DNA of 64,000 nucleotides from Medicago truncatula (GCF_003473485.1 NC_053044.1:31252091-31316090), one strand, 5' to 3'. Positions 1-13,432 are shown, counted from the stretch's first letter. Notes: generated by a model from the letters alone, not told the origin. Made by a program: numbers and translations.

Positions 1-257
1 AATAGAGTTTGAGTAATGAGGAGGTTTTCGCTTTGATGGATTTGACCGACTTCTGTTCTTATCTTCGTCCGTGCTGTACTTATGCTTGGGGCTTGCGAAA
101 ACCTTTTTATGTTTTCTTCTGTTCTCTCCTGTCACTATTGATGGTGAATGCACGACGTACTCACCCCTCCCTGACATAAAATATAGACATTCCAATTAAG
201 ATTGGTAGTCGTACCAATGCCTTATGATGGAACTATTTATCATATATGTCCATCCAG

Positions 258-339
<82 letters not shown>

Positions 340-2819
340 AGCAGTGGCTGAGCTTGACTCTTCGCTGATATTTCATACATAAATAATAGTCAGACACAAG
401 TAACAGTATAGAGAAACAGATGAATCACCTCGAACCCAGGATTATTCCGATTTTACCTCAACAAGCTCGAACTGTCTCTTACATCTTCAGGAATTAAATT
501 TTTTGCGTTGAAGTTCCCATATGATCTAAAACATTTATGGCCACACAAAAACATAAGCTAATGCTCATCCCAAAACAAAGCATGCATCTAAGAATAATGC
601 TCATACCTTGTCCTACTGGCACCACAGAAATTAAAATCATCCTCTAATTCGTCCATCGAAAATGAAGCCAATGGCTCTGAAAATAAAGAAAAAGAGTGCA
701 ACAGTAAACAGCAGCATAGAATGGTATATAAATCACTACTTATGCCTATACATTAAAGGCTCACAAACATGTTACATGTTCATTTACATGGCATCATTTC
801 TAGCATCACATTGACTATCAATCTAGTAGATGAAATTTTAATGAGAAGTTAAAAACAACAAACATTGAAGTAGAAAATAACCATGTGTAGGGTCATAAAT
901 GCGAAAAGTTATAGCACCATCTGAGCATAACCAACAATTGTGTGGGTAAATTCTTCATAAAATATGACAAAAGGTTCACATGTTAATGAAGGTGATCAGG
1001 GAATTCTTTAAATAATAGGTGTGTGACAAAACAGAAGAGTGAAAACTTATGGTTGTGAAGTGAACTAACTAGAACGGGTAGAAATTAAATAAGTTGCTAT
1101 TAGTGTCATTGGTGTTCTATGAATACTTTTAAAAAGAGTGAATTAAATAAAAAATGATGGTCTATGGAAGCAAGCTGTACCGCCCATGTTGATATCTTTC
1201 CTAGCTGTTGATGAAGGCCTACAGAGTCATACACAACAACCATCTTTAAGGAAAAAATATCATTGTAAGAAACAAGGGAAGGTATGATGTGTGCTCAAAT
1301 ACAGCCAATAAATACCATTTCGCCGGAAGGAGGTCTTCAAAACCAAAACTTTCCATTTTGAAGGCCCCTCTTTTCAATAATTCAGGAGATCTACGATCCA
1401 TTTGAAAAGTATTCTCATATGAGGTATCATATCCTATCCCTTTGTTAAATTTCTCATCAGGGAAGATAAACCCTGCTATACACAAAACACTAAGGGATAA
1501 AATATTTTTCAAGTATCCATGAAAATTGTCATTTCATGAACCGGAAAGACTGAATATGTACCATGAAACTAGGGCAACCATGGTCTTTAAACAAATTAAG
1601 TATACTTAAAAGTTAGACATATGGACGACTTGTGCAGGTTTTAACCGAATCATTAATACATGAAATTAAACTGATACAAGTTATACAGGAATTCTACTTT
1701 TCCTTCTGTCCTTTTTGAGGAGAGGCATTATTACATTTCATATGTATTTGATAAAAGTTGTAGAACAAAAAATAGTTACTGTATTCCCAATAAGTTAGTT
1801 GAAGTTAAATATTTGAAGCAGCAACTGCATAAAGGTTATTGCTACGTGATACGAATGTAGCATAGTACAATGGAAAATAGGAAGCTTTAGATTACCATTC
1901 CACGTGTCTTCATTGTTTTCATTATCTTCGGATTTGTGGAAGAACTCTTTACTAATGGAGGGGCCATTTTTGTCCGTGTGGTCATAAAAATATTTGTGGT
2001 CTTCAATAATTGTTGAACTTTGCTTTGATTTGTTAGATGGGAAAGTTGAACTGATAGGCGAAACCCCGATATCTTGCATCATTGTATCCTATAAGAAGTG
2101 GATCACATTGCACAATTTCAATATTAAAAAGGTGGAATATGATGCTGCAATTCTACCAACTAAAGAAATAATAGGTCTAACTGGGATGTAATCAGAGGAC
2201 TAAAGTGGCAAAGAATAAAAGAACGAGATACAAGGTTTGAGAAGTAGAGTTCAGCATGCACGGGAGTGTCATGAGGGAATTACTCTTTGTTCCATGTAAT
2301 CAGATCTCACCCATTTTTTGAAAAGAAAACCCTCCCCAACTCTTTTTTTCTTACTTAAACCTTCTCAACTTTGGTTTAAGCTGAAAACATTAACTTTAGG
2401 CAACTTCCTGGTGTGTTTGTAACTCTTGCCTTTACAAGTCCAGGAAAGAATACTTTTCAATTTAGCCATATGTAAAATAAATAATAACTTTACTGGGCAA
2501 TCGAGAAAATGTTAGCTAAACCATACCAATGTCAATGTTAAAAGTAGATGATTTTGCTTTACAACTTCAATTAGGGGAGCAAGATGGTATACAGTAAATG
2601 GGGTTATATGAAAAGGTGAGAAACTGCCAGTAATTACTAAGTCAGCATCCTGCTTAAAAGAGACAGATACTCTGACTTACAAAACATGATTATATTTCAA
2701 TTTATGGGGGCTAGAGAAGGAAAAGTGAAAGCGAGATAAATATTTCATTTATGCAGATATTATTTAATTTAAGAACTTAAATGTAACCAAAAAAAGAACT
2801 TCAAATAAAAGAAATAAAT

Positions 2820-2865
<46 letters not shown>

Positions 2866-5800
2866 TTTATCATACTATGAAATTCTTATTTTAAAAAATT
2901 ACCTTCCCTCTCTTATCCTACTTTGTGTATCTTAACAGTCTGAAGTCATCAATAGCATAGTATAATTTTATACCATGGAAGAGGATATATGTCATATGAT
3001 TCTGATATAACAATTATGAGAGCACTTTAATAAAGAAAGTTTGTAAATTCTTAAGGCACAAAGCTACAAAAGGAATATTTACAATAGTTTAGGTAAGGAT
3101 ATAAAAAAAATATTTGCTTTACCACTTCAAGTTCAATGTCATCCAGCACGTGGCTAAGGTTCTGTAACTTTGTCTTCCGTCCATCCTTCAGAAACGGAGA
3201 GTGTCTGTATGTAGTTCTGCAAACCACCCATTAAAAACATGTTAAAAAAGACTCCATTTGTCTTGGCTAGCAGCCTGTGAATTTGCCATTAATGCTACAG
3301 ACCTGCTTCTGTTGTATTGTTTATTTCAGTTGTTAACCCAATAGAATTTCAATTTTTATATTCAAGAGCAACAACTTAAAAGTGGTTTTTGAATGAATGA
3401 TTAGGGTTATTTTCATGAAACTAAAGGAACGATAGTCCAAGTCACTCACAAGAAGTATATGACAAATGCTACATGGATGCTTATTTATCAGCCCAATTTT
3501 TCATCGGTGTGAATTACATACTTTGATGATACTGTGACTTTAAGCAAACTATTACATTTTGCACTAAATTTCACGTGATTAATGGTACTTTCCCTAATCA
3601 CCCACTGGGAAAGTTACAAATCTATACTGTTCACAGAATAATCTTACAAAAAGAAAGAATTACCGAGTGATCTATCTTAAATAATATCAATTTAGTTACC
3701 TAGCCCGTTGTTGTGGCGAATGGGTTGGTGTCTCTATTCCAACTTTACCCAAGCCTGGAAGGATTTTGTTGATGTTACATGGAAAAAAAATGTCAGAGTA
3801 AACATTGAAATAAATAAAGTTCCACTTTATCTGAATGTTAAAGCACGTTATGCAATCATCTAAGAAGTAATAACTGTAAGAGCAGATATATATTGAAAAT
3901 ATAAATTTCGAAACCCACATTTAATTTAAGCTACAAAGGCCAACATATAATGTTTTAAGATAATATTGTATCGAGTTTTCGACTAAGAAACTTATACAAC
4001 TTCTGGTTTCATTGCTGAATTTGAACGTCACAAACTTAATCATCATTATCAAAACTCCATTGTAACAGACAAAACTTAGTCAGCTAACTTTGCTTTCTTC
4101 CAAGTTTAAAAGGAAACAGTCCATATATGCAGTTGATGAGTGTATAACAATAAGCACAGTGATCCTAAAAATAATGCAATATGAAATGTGAGGGGATACA
4201 ATGTGAGTATAAAGAATGACTTATTACCTTCAAGGGAAAAAGAAACATGATCTTCACAGGTTGGAGGCTTTTCCTCAGCAGGATTATGCCCATCGTCACA
4301 AAGCAGATCAATGACAGATAAATCTGAGTCTGAAGAAAGAAAAATCAATAGGTGAGAGAAAGAAGTTTGGAGGCTGCAGGATAGGGTGATAAAAAAGAGT
4401 TAGATGCTAAAATTTGACTCGGTATATTCTAGTATTATGGCCTCAACAAAAAAACTGCGAGATGATCTAAAATTTGCAGATGCAAGAAACACAGTACCAG
4501 CATACGCTTGTTAAAGATCTATAATATGCTGCTTACATTGATCAGTTGTCCTCCAATGGCTGGGCGGTCCATCAAAAGCAGTATTCTGGTGATCAGGAGC
4601 ACTTGGTAAAACCCTGTCAATACGTGGTGGTTGAAGGTTAGCCTAAAATAACCAAGCCAGTCCATACAGACAAATCACCTAATAATTTCTGTAGCATTAC
4701 CCAACTCAAGTTAAAGGATTGGATCGGTTTCAAATTTTCTATTATTTGGTTTATATTTAAATTAATTTGACTAGCTTGGTCCAGACACTGGTACTAAAAT
4801 ATACCAAGTCAAAGAAACCAAGGCAACTAATGAAGAATTAAAATCTCCAACGCACACCCATAAAAGGAATGAAAAAGGCATAGTGCAGTCATCAAAAGCA
4901 TTCAAGCAACCAGTGGATGCACGTATCTTTGAGTTATGTTTCTAAATTAATTGATAAGTGAAAACACCTTTCTATCTGTTTGTTTGGCATGGATGTCTTG
5001 CTAAGTGGAGCAATAAGTTAGAAGAAACAAGTAAAATAATGCTTACAAGAAAGCAGTGCAATCTCTCTTCAACTCATAAAGAGCCACTTCTATCTACTAA
5101 GTTGATTTAAGATATAAATTTGAAGGCTCAATAACAACAACATATAAAAGTGTCCACTCACTTCTTTGGTGATGTTTCAATCTGGCCGTATAAAGGTGCT
5201 CCTGTTTCTGTATACATTCACCGTATGCTACATGTCTCAGTTCCAAATTACATTTAAATGGAACCATTAAGACTTGACAGTATACACAATTGAGCAAATG
5301 TACTAGAGCTCATACTTTCTTCTTCATATCCGCGAGTATTTACAGTAATCTCCACTTTGGTAGATATTCTTGGCTGATTTTTGGAGACACTTCCTGGCAT
5401 TGCAGCAAAGACATCTCCATCTTCCCTCCCTTTCATTAATATAGGGTAAATAGATAATTTTAGTCAACTGAACATAAACAAACAAGAAAGGAAACATGAA
5501 GCCACCAAAACAAAAGAAACAAAAAGCTACACCATAAGAAATATAATTTGACAAGGAATCCTAGATCCAAATGAATCCTATTCCCCACCATATCACATGG
5601 CTATCCTTCAGGAAGTCTATCAGAGCCTGAAGTTTTTCAGCCTAATGACTCATTAACCAAAATTGGCATCCATTTTTTAGTATATTAGAATCAATCCTAA
5701 TTCCATTCTAGTTAATAAGTAAAACATGAAAATCATAAGAAAGAAAGCAAGCGGATAATATAATGTAGGCAAGATTTATTTTCTCGAAAATCTCATGATA

Positions 5801-7012
5801 AGAAACCTTCTCTTTTTTGTAAGCAAACAGAGCCGATCCTGAATAGGTTCAACCGATATTTAACGCAGCCATCAACTATAAACAACCCTCCACTAGGAAG
5901 TATCAGTCCACGCTTCATGTATAGCCAAACAAGACAAAATTGGGAGTTGGGAAACTACTTAACTGGTCAATAGATGCCACACAAAAATAGTAGTATGTTC
6001 AAACTGACAAGCAACTCACTTTTCAAGACTATAACTGCCGCAACAAAATTACTATGCAGAGAGAATGTTAGAATCTTACCCTTCTGGCCAACAGAATTGC
6101 ATTCCTTTGCATACTGTGATAAGTTTAGCAAATTAAGAATGTCCAGAGACTGGTGTTCTTTGTAGAGTTGTCCACTGCCTGAACTTTCACCATGGTTATC
6201 TGACCCCATCATATGAACATTTTGTTGTTGTCGCTTCCTTTGTTCAAAGTATTGCTTCTGCCTGTTGGAAATAAGGATTGAATTACAAAGCCGGCACTGT
6301 ATTCCACTCGTATATGTATAATTAACATCTATGGTTTTTACCTCTTCTGTGTAGACATCCTGGACTGAAATTTCTCATCTCAGCACAATTGATACCATGC
6401 ACCAGATATATAGAACGATCCGATATCAGAAGCAAAACAAACATCATGTCAGTTTCTCGGTTCAAACATGTTGCAATTCGGAAAGACATAACAAACCAAA
6501 TATCTCTTCTACAAATAGCAAACCATTAAAATCACATTCAGAATTGTGCCAAAGGAAATAAAATGTCTAGTTTTTTTCTTCTGAAAACATCATGATTTCC
6601 AAGCATTATGTGTCGTCATCTCTTTAGTACCGACACTTCTAAAAGAAGTCATTCAGTGTCCAACACGTGTCAGTGTCGCACACCGACACATGTAATTACA
6701 CTCAATTATATCATATTTTCGAATTATTACTGGTATTGACGTGTCAGTGCCGTGTACGGAGGGTGTCTACGTCAGTACTTCATAGGTCATCATTTCAATG
6801 CAAAAAAAAAAAAATCAGCATGTACTATAGAACACTGTTAAAGTGTTAATCCTTCAAATAATATTAAGATTCTGATTTTTTTTTTCTCTAATTAAGCATT
6901 ATATCTAATTAGGATTAAAAGTATGTTAAACTAAACATCAAAGATAATTCAAATTTCAGCAAAAAGGAACAAAAAAACTCACAGCAGTAACTTTCCGTCT
7001 TGATCCTCCCAT
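1..7012 (-). CDS. Unrecognised multi-exon hydrophilic protein, 3' end beyond window
   Basis: I do not recognise the family. A chain of 14 exons keeps phase throughout (minus strand): 7012-6983, 6359-6342, 6257-6080, 5429-5316, 5089-5047, 4613-4537, 4329-4228, 3754-3700, 3216-3123, 2088-1896, 1472-1316, 1200-1181, 676-607, and 91 to beyond base 1. This gives about 414 codons so far. The start is the ATG in MGGSRRKVTADVYTEE; another ATG four bases upstream is in a frame that closes quickly. Residues about 17-27 read KQYFEQRKRQQ, a basic, glutamine-rich stretch. The rest is rich in Ser, Thr, Asp, Glu and Lys, for example SMDELEDDFNF near the current end, followed by a basic Arg/Lys/Ser part. No signal peptide or membrane segment is seen. 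A nuclear or regulatory role is only a guess. Every intron is GT-AG. Two exons are microexons of 18 and 20 bases. Confidence 0.72.
259..336. repeat. (GT)n-(GA)n compound microsatellite
   Basis: About 28 bases of GT repeat run straight into about 48 bases of GA repeat, inside an intron of the left-edge gene. Such tracts are usually length-variable. Confidence 0.95.
2826..2861. repeat. (AT)n microsatellite
   Basis: A pure AT dinucleotide tract lies in an intron of the left-edge gene, between exons 9 and 10. Confidence 0.95.
6625..6790. repeat. Dispersed repeat with GTGTCGG motifs, copy 1
   Basis: The stretch is rich in CGACAC and GTGTC motifs and lies in intron 1 of the left-edge gene. A related copy lies in the opposite orientation at about 54575-54690, in intron 1 of the DEAD-box gene. 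They share the order of motifs: GTGTCGG-type ends around a TGTAATTACA-like and AATTATTA-type middle. It is probably a small non-autonomous element; the class was not determined. Confidence 0.5.
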
Positions 7013-7320
7013 CCATTGCAACATCGTGCACAATACGATCTAAAACCTAATTCACAACAAATCAAAATCACAACGTTCAAATAAACGCATTTGAAAATTC
7101 GATTGGAAAAAGCGTGGTTCGAGAAACAAGTAGAATAATCATGAAGCGATGTTAGAGAGAGAATTTGCGATTACGGAAGAAATGATGAAGAAGATGAAAC
7201 CTGAAATGGCGAAGTGAGATTTGAAGATTGTGTATCGAAGCGTATTGAAGAAGAAGATGAACGTTGAAATGTGGAATTAATCGATAAGCTGAAGAAAAAG
7301 CCGTTACTTTGGTTTGGTTA
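7013..7320 (-). promoter_or_regulatory. 5' UTR and proximal promoter of the left-edge gene
   Basis: Read on the minus strand, this stretch upstream of the MGGSRR start is rich in CTT and TCTC runs, as plant leaders are, and may hold a leader intron. No clear TATA box was found. The limits are an estimate. Confidence 0.35.
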
Positions 7321-8265
7321 AAATTGAAATTTTCAGCTTAAGTGGCACCGCGGGAAGAGGCAAAACCTTCTACCTAATTATACTTTTTTTTTTCAAAAAG
7401 TTATACTTTTTTTTTGTTACATTTTATTTTTTTATGTGATGTCAAAGTAAAAAGTTTTACACGGTTAATACATAACACTTAATTATGTGTGGGATTTTAA
7501 AAGTGGTTATGATAAATATCAACATTTTTGGTAGTATGATAATTATGATTTTTTTTAAATGAATGTTATTATGTTAATTGTTATATTAATATTTTTATCT
7601 TTTGTTAGAATTAAAACTTTAAATATTTAACTTTTTAACTCCTCTAATCTTATAGTTTAACCCATGAACTACCCGTCCTCCATCGAACAGATCGATCAAC
7701 AATGTATTTACAATATATATGAATTAAATTCAAAAATAAAAAATGAAGTTTAGCACCGACAACAACTAAGCATGTGTTTGTTGAAGCGGTAGAAAGCAAA
7801 GAAAACCACGTTTTGTGTGAAGCTGTCTTTTGTAGCTTCTATATTTTCACTTCAAAGTTGCCTCGGGCCGCGAGAAATGGCCTTTAAACGTTGTTCCAAA
7901 CAACCTATAAATACAATAGCCTATAACTAGTTTTAATTTAAATTATTTTCATTACATGTTTTTTTCTTCGAAAGCTCAGTATCCAATCTAAGAACCAGTT
8001 AGTCTGAGAAAATAAATCTCACCGTTTATTTACGGGGGTCACATTTAAATCTAAGGCAAAACTCAATATGAATTTAGCCTTCGATATTGACATGATGGAA
8101 TATCGAACATGAGACCTTGAGAGAAGCACATTCCAAAATCTCAAATCAACCACTAGGTCAATCCCAAATTGATTTCAATATGTTTTATTAAGAATGTACA
8201 TAAATGCAATTTTTTCGGAGACTCGAGGTAGATAAATGCAATTTTTTTTTGAGACTCGTAAATCT
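7321..8265. other. Intergenic, AT-rich, no gene seen
   Basis: No coding potential, tRNA or clear terminal repeats were seen between the promoter of the left-edge gene and the first foldback element. Confidence 0.6.
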
Positions 8266-8269
8266 AAGT

Positions 8270-8525
8270 CATTGAATTTTAAACGAGTAAACTATCAAAT
8301 TGATCAATGTCTTTGTAAGTCATTCTTAAATTAGTCTCTGAGTCTATTAATATTTCAAATTAGTTCATGTCTTTATGTTTTTGTCAGATGATGAGGACCT
8401 AATTGAGAAACTTTTAACAAAGACATAGACTATTTTTAAATAGTAATAGAGTCATGGACTAATTTAAGAATATCTTACAAAGACAATAACGAATTTGATG
8501 ATTTACTCGATTTTAAACTTTTAAA
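8270..8525. mobile_element. Foldback (MITE-like) element
   Basis: The left half (AATTTTAAACGAGTAAACTA, then AAATTAGTCTCTGAGTC) is the inverted counterpart of the right half (GACTAATTTAAGAATATC, then GATTTACTCGATTTTAAA). The two arms form a long imperfect palindrome of about 250 bp. It has no ORF. Target duplications were not resolved. Confidence 0.55.
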
Positions 8526-8669
8526 TCAATAGTAAAGAAAGTAGTTTCCCTAAAAAAAAAAAAAGTAAAGAAAATAGTTGTGTGACATTTTTGCACACCG
8601 TAGTAACCTAAACCAAAAAAAGGAAATATCCACATGTCTCTGAAACCGACAAATCCATTAAAATTAAAA

Positions 8670-8988
8670 GGCAAAATTACACTTTTAGTTCCTTAACTTA
8701 ATTTTAGGTAATAGTTTGGTCCTTTATCTTTTTTTCATTTCAATTTGGTCCTTTTTGTCCATTTTCATATGAATTTTTAAGCTTAAAATTCATGATTTTA
8801 TTTTCTTATGATCCTTCAGTCTTCAATTCTATGATCCTCGTCTATGTTTGCATAAGAATATTAGATTTGAAACTTGAAAATGTATATGAAAATGGACAAT
8901 AAGGACCAAATTAAAATAAAAAAAGAAAAGATAAAGGACCAAACTGTTATCTGAAATTAAGTTAAGGGACTAAAAGTGTAATTTTATC
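8670..8988. mobile_element. Mutator-like foldback MITE with 9-bp target duplication
   Basis: The termini are GGCAAAATTACACTTTTAG and, inverted, GATAAAATTACACTTTTAG. The arms continue inward as an imperfect palindrome through paired TTTGGTCC/GGACCAAA blocks. The flanks 8661-8669 and 8989-8997 are both AAATTAAAA, a perfect 9-bp duplication, which is the size typical of Mutator-like elements. It has no ORF and depends on a transposase supplied elsewhere. Confidence 0.8.
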
Positions 8989-9614
8989 AAATTAAAATAA
9001 TGTCACATTCAGCTTTCCTAGCTTTGAGTTTTTTCCTCAAATATTGTTGATAAAAGAGCTTAACGATAGAAGTAAATTTTCTGGTTACCTGACATCCAAA
9101 TTAGTGTAAAAAAAATCAAGCCCCAATTGTCATATATAGCTAGGAATTGGTTCAAAATTCAAATTAGTCAAGCAAGTGGATACCAAAAAAATTTGGGAAG
9201 AAATTAGTGATGAAATTCTAAAAGCTACCATTGAGAGAGTGATATGGAACTTCATTCTCTCACTTTAGAATGGAACACAAACTAAGATCACACACTACCT
9301 GTTTTTCATTGATAGCAAGTTATCGTTCTAGTACTTTAGTCCATGCAGTTGCAAATTATGATATCTGTAATTTCATCCCACGTGTTCATAATAAACTTGT
9401 TTAGTGTACAAAATACATGTGCATGCATAAACTACACACTTTTTTATTCTTGTCAAATAACAATCAGAACCTTAAAAGAAAACGAAAAATTGGTCAAATA
9501 ACAATCAGAACCTTAAAAGAAAAACACGAATATATTTACCAACATCTTGCTAACATTTGTATTTATATATTAGTTAAAAAATATAGTCAAAATAAGCTAT
9601 GTGAATAGTGCACA

Positions 9615-9919
9615 CAGGGGCGGATCTCTTTAGAGACCCCCAGGTGCCACTGCACCCCCAGCCTATCATATTAGGCATGATATAACAACTTATATGTCGA
9701 TGTTGCAGTGGTTATGCAGTCTTTTTATCAGTAAAAGGTCGCGTATTTGAACCTCATGGCAACCTCTCCTACTGTGATTTGAACCCGCACCCCTCATGTC
9801 ATATTCATGCAATTGTATCATCACACCAGTTTACAATATTATATATCTTTTGAAACTTTTTAGTATATATTCTACAAATATTTGACACTCCCGAAAAATA
9901 AACTCAAGATCCGCCACTA
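9615..9919. mobile_element. Non-autonomous hAT-type MITE
   Basis: The ends are CAGGGGCGGATCT and, inverted, TAGTGGCGGATCT. The flanking 8-mers AGTGCACA (9607-9614) and AATGCACA (9920-9927) differ at one base, as expected of an older 8-bp hAT duplication. The inside includes a tRNA-like stretch around 9693-9765 and no transposase. Confidence 0.7.
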
Positions 9920-10430
9920 AATGCACATTGTAAAATTGCAACATGTATTTTGAAACAGATGAGATAGTATAAACACTATTTTCGAGTCACTCAAAAGAGT
10001 TTTAATGGACATGCAGAGCCTCATAATTAACTTTACACTAAAAATTACATTTGTTTTATCTATGCGTATACATCGGAGATTTATCACTGTACATATATAT
10101 GTCTCAAACTAAACATGCATATTTTATATGTATGTACATATATGTCGCAAATTAAATTATAATTAAGAGATGACAAATAGTTGTCTATACTTGTTTAAAA
10201 AAAATTAATAGTTGTATATACTTGTAAAAAAAAAGTTATCTATACTATATATAAATCGAGTTTTTCATTTTTTATACACTTTAAAAAATTTATCTATAAA
10301 AACATTATATTATTGATGTTATTAAAATAAAATTATATCATATTTATTTCATTGTTGGTGTCATCAAACAATACAAGCATTATGGAGTTTGGCATGTGAT
10401 AGAACCGCAAGTGCAGCAGTCTGATAATGC
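9920..10430. other. Intergenic, AT-rich
   Basis: Nothing was recognised apart from short A-runs and TATATA stretches. Confidence 0.5.
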
Positions 10431-10715
10431 ACCTCAAAATTAAGTTTTAGTCTCTATCAATATTCACAGTTTTGTTCTTAGTTCCTACAAAATAAAATCA
10501 CATTTTTTAGTCCCTGTAACATTTTTCTTAAGCATTTTAGGGACTCAAAATGTTGATGGAAATATTTTACAATGACTAAAAATGTTGATGGAATAATTTT
10601 ATAGGCACTAAAGATGCTGATGGAAAATTTTATAAAAACTAAAAAGTGTGTTTTTATTTTATAGGGACTAAAAACAAAATTCAAAATATTTATAAGGACC
10701 ATTTCCTTAATTAAT
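10430..10715. mobile_element. Foldback element with TTTTAGTCCC / GGGACTAAAA arms
   Basis: The left arm carries TTTTAGTCTC and TTTTTAGTCCCTG. The right arm carries the inverted AGGGACTAAAAACAAAA. Several GATGGAAAA-type units lie between. A related half-element lies at about 39230-39355. No ORF here is likely to be real. Confidence 0.55.
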
Positions 10716-11023
10716 CCAATTCTAAAAGCTACCACACTTTTTGTCTCTTTTTTCAATGGCAAAAAGTTATCGCTCTGAGAGTGATCATATTGAACTTCAT
10801 TCTCTAACTTTATTAAGTGGAGCACAATTATGATATTTCTATATTATTCCTTCCCACAAGTCCACAATGAACTTGTTTAGAATGGAAAATACATGCACAT
10901 GCATAAACTGCAAACTTTTTTATTCTTGTGAAATTTGATTGAAATAACAATCAGAAACATAAAAGAAAAACATTATTATATGCAGATAATATAAGACAAT
11001 GAATAAACATATATTTCAAACAG

Positions 11024-12474
11024 TCATGAATCAAATAAAAGTTTACATGTTGTAAAACCCTTTGTGGATGAAGATAATTCCATTAACATTTGGTGCTTTG
11101 CATTTATATCCACTAAGCAGGAACTTTTAATTGTCATCGTCTGCAGTACTTTTGAATTCTGCATAATATATGTTGCAAATCGAAGCTCATTTTTCGTTCC
11201 TTTGTAATCTTTAAGGCAACATGTTTTAAGTTGTGATGAAAGGCATGATGGAACAATTTGTTGATCAAACATCTCAAGTTGTGACGAAACGCATGGAACT
11301 ATTTGTTTATTATCAAACATATCATCTTCATCCACACAATCCTCTAAACATTTTAAATAATACCAATGATCTTCATCCGCACAATCCTGTAACCAATTTA
11401 CATAATTATTGATTATTATTATTATATTTTTGAAAATAAAATAGATGTATCAAAAAGAAAAGGAAAAAAAAAAAAAAAACTAAACCTGAATGGTAAGATT
11501 CTGAAGTTTGGGGCAATGTTGGAGCAATTTTAGCAACCACATCAATTTGGAAGGTTGCACTATGAATGAACCCAGTGTAAGTATAAGTTCGACGTTGATG
11601 AGATGGTGAAACATCGGAAAATCGGCATAAGAGTCTATCCAAAACTGCACGAGTTTACATAAGACAACATTAGAAATAGTGTATATACATATTTAGGAAC
11701 ATGATGATTAATTATATTCTTCATATATACCGTTTCTAGATGCAGATTCTGAACATGAGAAAGCAAAGTAATTGGAATATAAGAATCAAATATTTTTGCT
11801 TTGACCAAATTGGGTAGTAAGCCTTCAAAACTTTCTTCCCCCGAATATTTCTCGAACATGACACGTGAATGATAACCTTGCAATTCTTGTAGAATAGGAC
11901 AACTTGATAGAAGCTTGATAAGATACTTGAAACTTTCGAAAACCACACCGTTCCAATGGAGAGTTTTGAGAAGGGGAAGATCCAATTTGTTATGATCACG
12001 AGTAATATCTCTCAATATTAAATTATTTAACTTAAGAACTTGAAGTGTCCTACAACTAAAAATTGTAGGAACTAATTTGATTTCAACAACGACTCTTAGG
12101 TATAAGATTTCAGTGGATTGATCTGGCATGTGGAGGTCGAGATTCTCGAGTTGTCCCTGTTGAACAACAAGGTTAAGAAATTGATTCATATGTTTTAGAT
12201 CATAGGGAGATGATTCGTTGCTACATTTGAAGCTAAGTGAATGGATCGGTGGCGCGGTCGCGGTCTCTCTAGCGGACATGGTTGAGGACACAAAATTGGT
12301 AAAGGATTGAAAGTCTTTGAAGGTTGCGTCGTCAAAATCGAGGGTGCAAACTGAGAGCCACACCGATCTCCATCTCTTTGAGAGGATGCTTGTGGTCGCA
12401 GTGAGTTTGGTTGGAATTAAAGAGAGGATGTGACTGAGTATTGAATCAGGTAACTCGCTAATTCTATCTGCCAT
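11024..12474 (-). CDS. F-box/LRR/FBD-domain protein
   Basis: Probably a substrate-recognition subunit of an SCF E3 ubiquitin ligase; the target is unknown. Three exons on the minus strand join in phase 0: 12474-11731, 11644-11486 and 11386-11024. They encode 421 residues, near the usual size for plant FBD proteins. Residues 1-45 form the F-box (ISELPDSILSHILSLIPTK, then SKRWRSVW). Residues about 75-300 carry degenerate leucine-rich repeats. Residues about 315-395 match the FBD pattern (CLSSQLK, then ELRFATYIMQNSKVLQTMTI). The stop is TGA at 11024-11026. Both introns are short (86 and 99 bases) and GT-AG. Exon 3 holds two small internal duplications (see findings). The frame is intact. These genes form large, fast-evolving families in legumes, so orthology cannot be assigned. 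Confidence 0.88.
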
Positions 12475-13120
12475 TATTTAGGCGACAGATTTAATTTGCT
12501 GCTTCAATTCACTAATGAGAAAATAGGGTTTCTCACAAGTATAGCTTTGCACAATTAAACTCAACACATATCAATATTAATATATAGGGAAATAGATCCT
12601 TCAAAAAAAAAAAACAAATATAGGGAAATAGATCTTGTTCAAAAATATATATAGCGAAATAGATATCGTCGACCTTTTTTTTTTTTTTTGTTACAGGGGG
12701 TATGGTCGACCTTATTTTCACAACAATTTAAATGAATAAATTTATATTAAAAAGAAAGACTTATCCTATCGAAAACAACATTGTTATCTTACTCAAATAA
12801 TAAACAACCTTTACCGTCAAAAGAATAAAAACGAACAACCTTATTATCAGGCAACAAACCTAACTAACAACCTTATTAAAGGGATCTGTTTTTGAGACTA
12901 ACAAATTTGAATGATTACATTATTAAGGGCTGAGGATACAATTATTTTGTGAATGATGTCGATCATAAAAATAATTAATTTTGACTTTTTTTGAGGTAGA
13001 CTAAAATAGTAATTTGTTGTGCAGGAATTGGAAGATAAAAAAATCATGTTCTAATAATATCTATTTATCAAAAAATCTAAAACAATTTTCTGAATGGTTG
13101 TTTAAAGTTTCCACAACTAT
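12475..13120. other. F-box gene upstream region
   Basis: This is the upstream flank of the minus-strand F-box gene, with A/T runs and two close copies of an AGGGAAATAGAT unit near 12588-12635. No other gene was seen. Confidence 0.45.
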
Positions 13121-13138
13121 CTAGTAGTGGTGATTGAT

Positions 13139-13271
13139 TTTTTTTTGTCAAGTAGCCTAGTGGCTAGAGAAATTCAACTTAAAGATGAATAAATGGGGTG
13201 TCCGGGTTCGAACTCCGGCCCCTGCACAAATTGTGCATTATCCCTTACCAAATGAGGTAAGCTCATAGGGA
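13139..13271 (+). mobile_element. tRNA-derived SINE
   Basis: A poly-T end is followed by a box A-like GTAGCCTAGTGGCTAGAG and a box B-like GGTTCGAACTCC. Perfect 18-bp flanking repeats (13121-13138 and 13272-13289, starting CTAGTAGTGG) mark the target duplication. The same family is seen at 33367-33501 and probably at about 26950-27080, 41368-41466 and 53766-53900. Confidence 0.82.
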
Positions 13272-13432
13272 CTAGTAGTGGTGATTGATATTTGGAGGAA
13301 AATATATCTAATAAAGACACAGTTCAGATTTAAACTCGATAATTTAAGTTATAAGATCATCCACAATACAGCACCTCATTTGGGTGCTTAAACTGGTTCT
13401 TACTGCACCTATCATCCGTTTTATAATTAATA

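Noticed and set aside
9693-9765. Possible tRNA gene (tRNA-like box B)
   Set aside because: No cloverleaf could be drawn; it lies within a hAT MITE and looks SINE-like.
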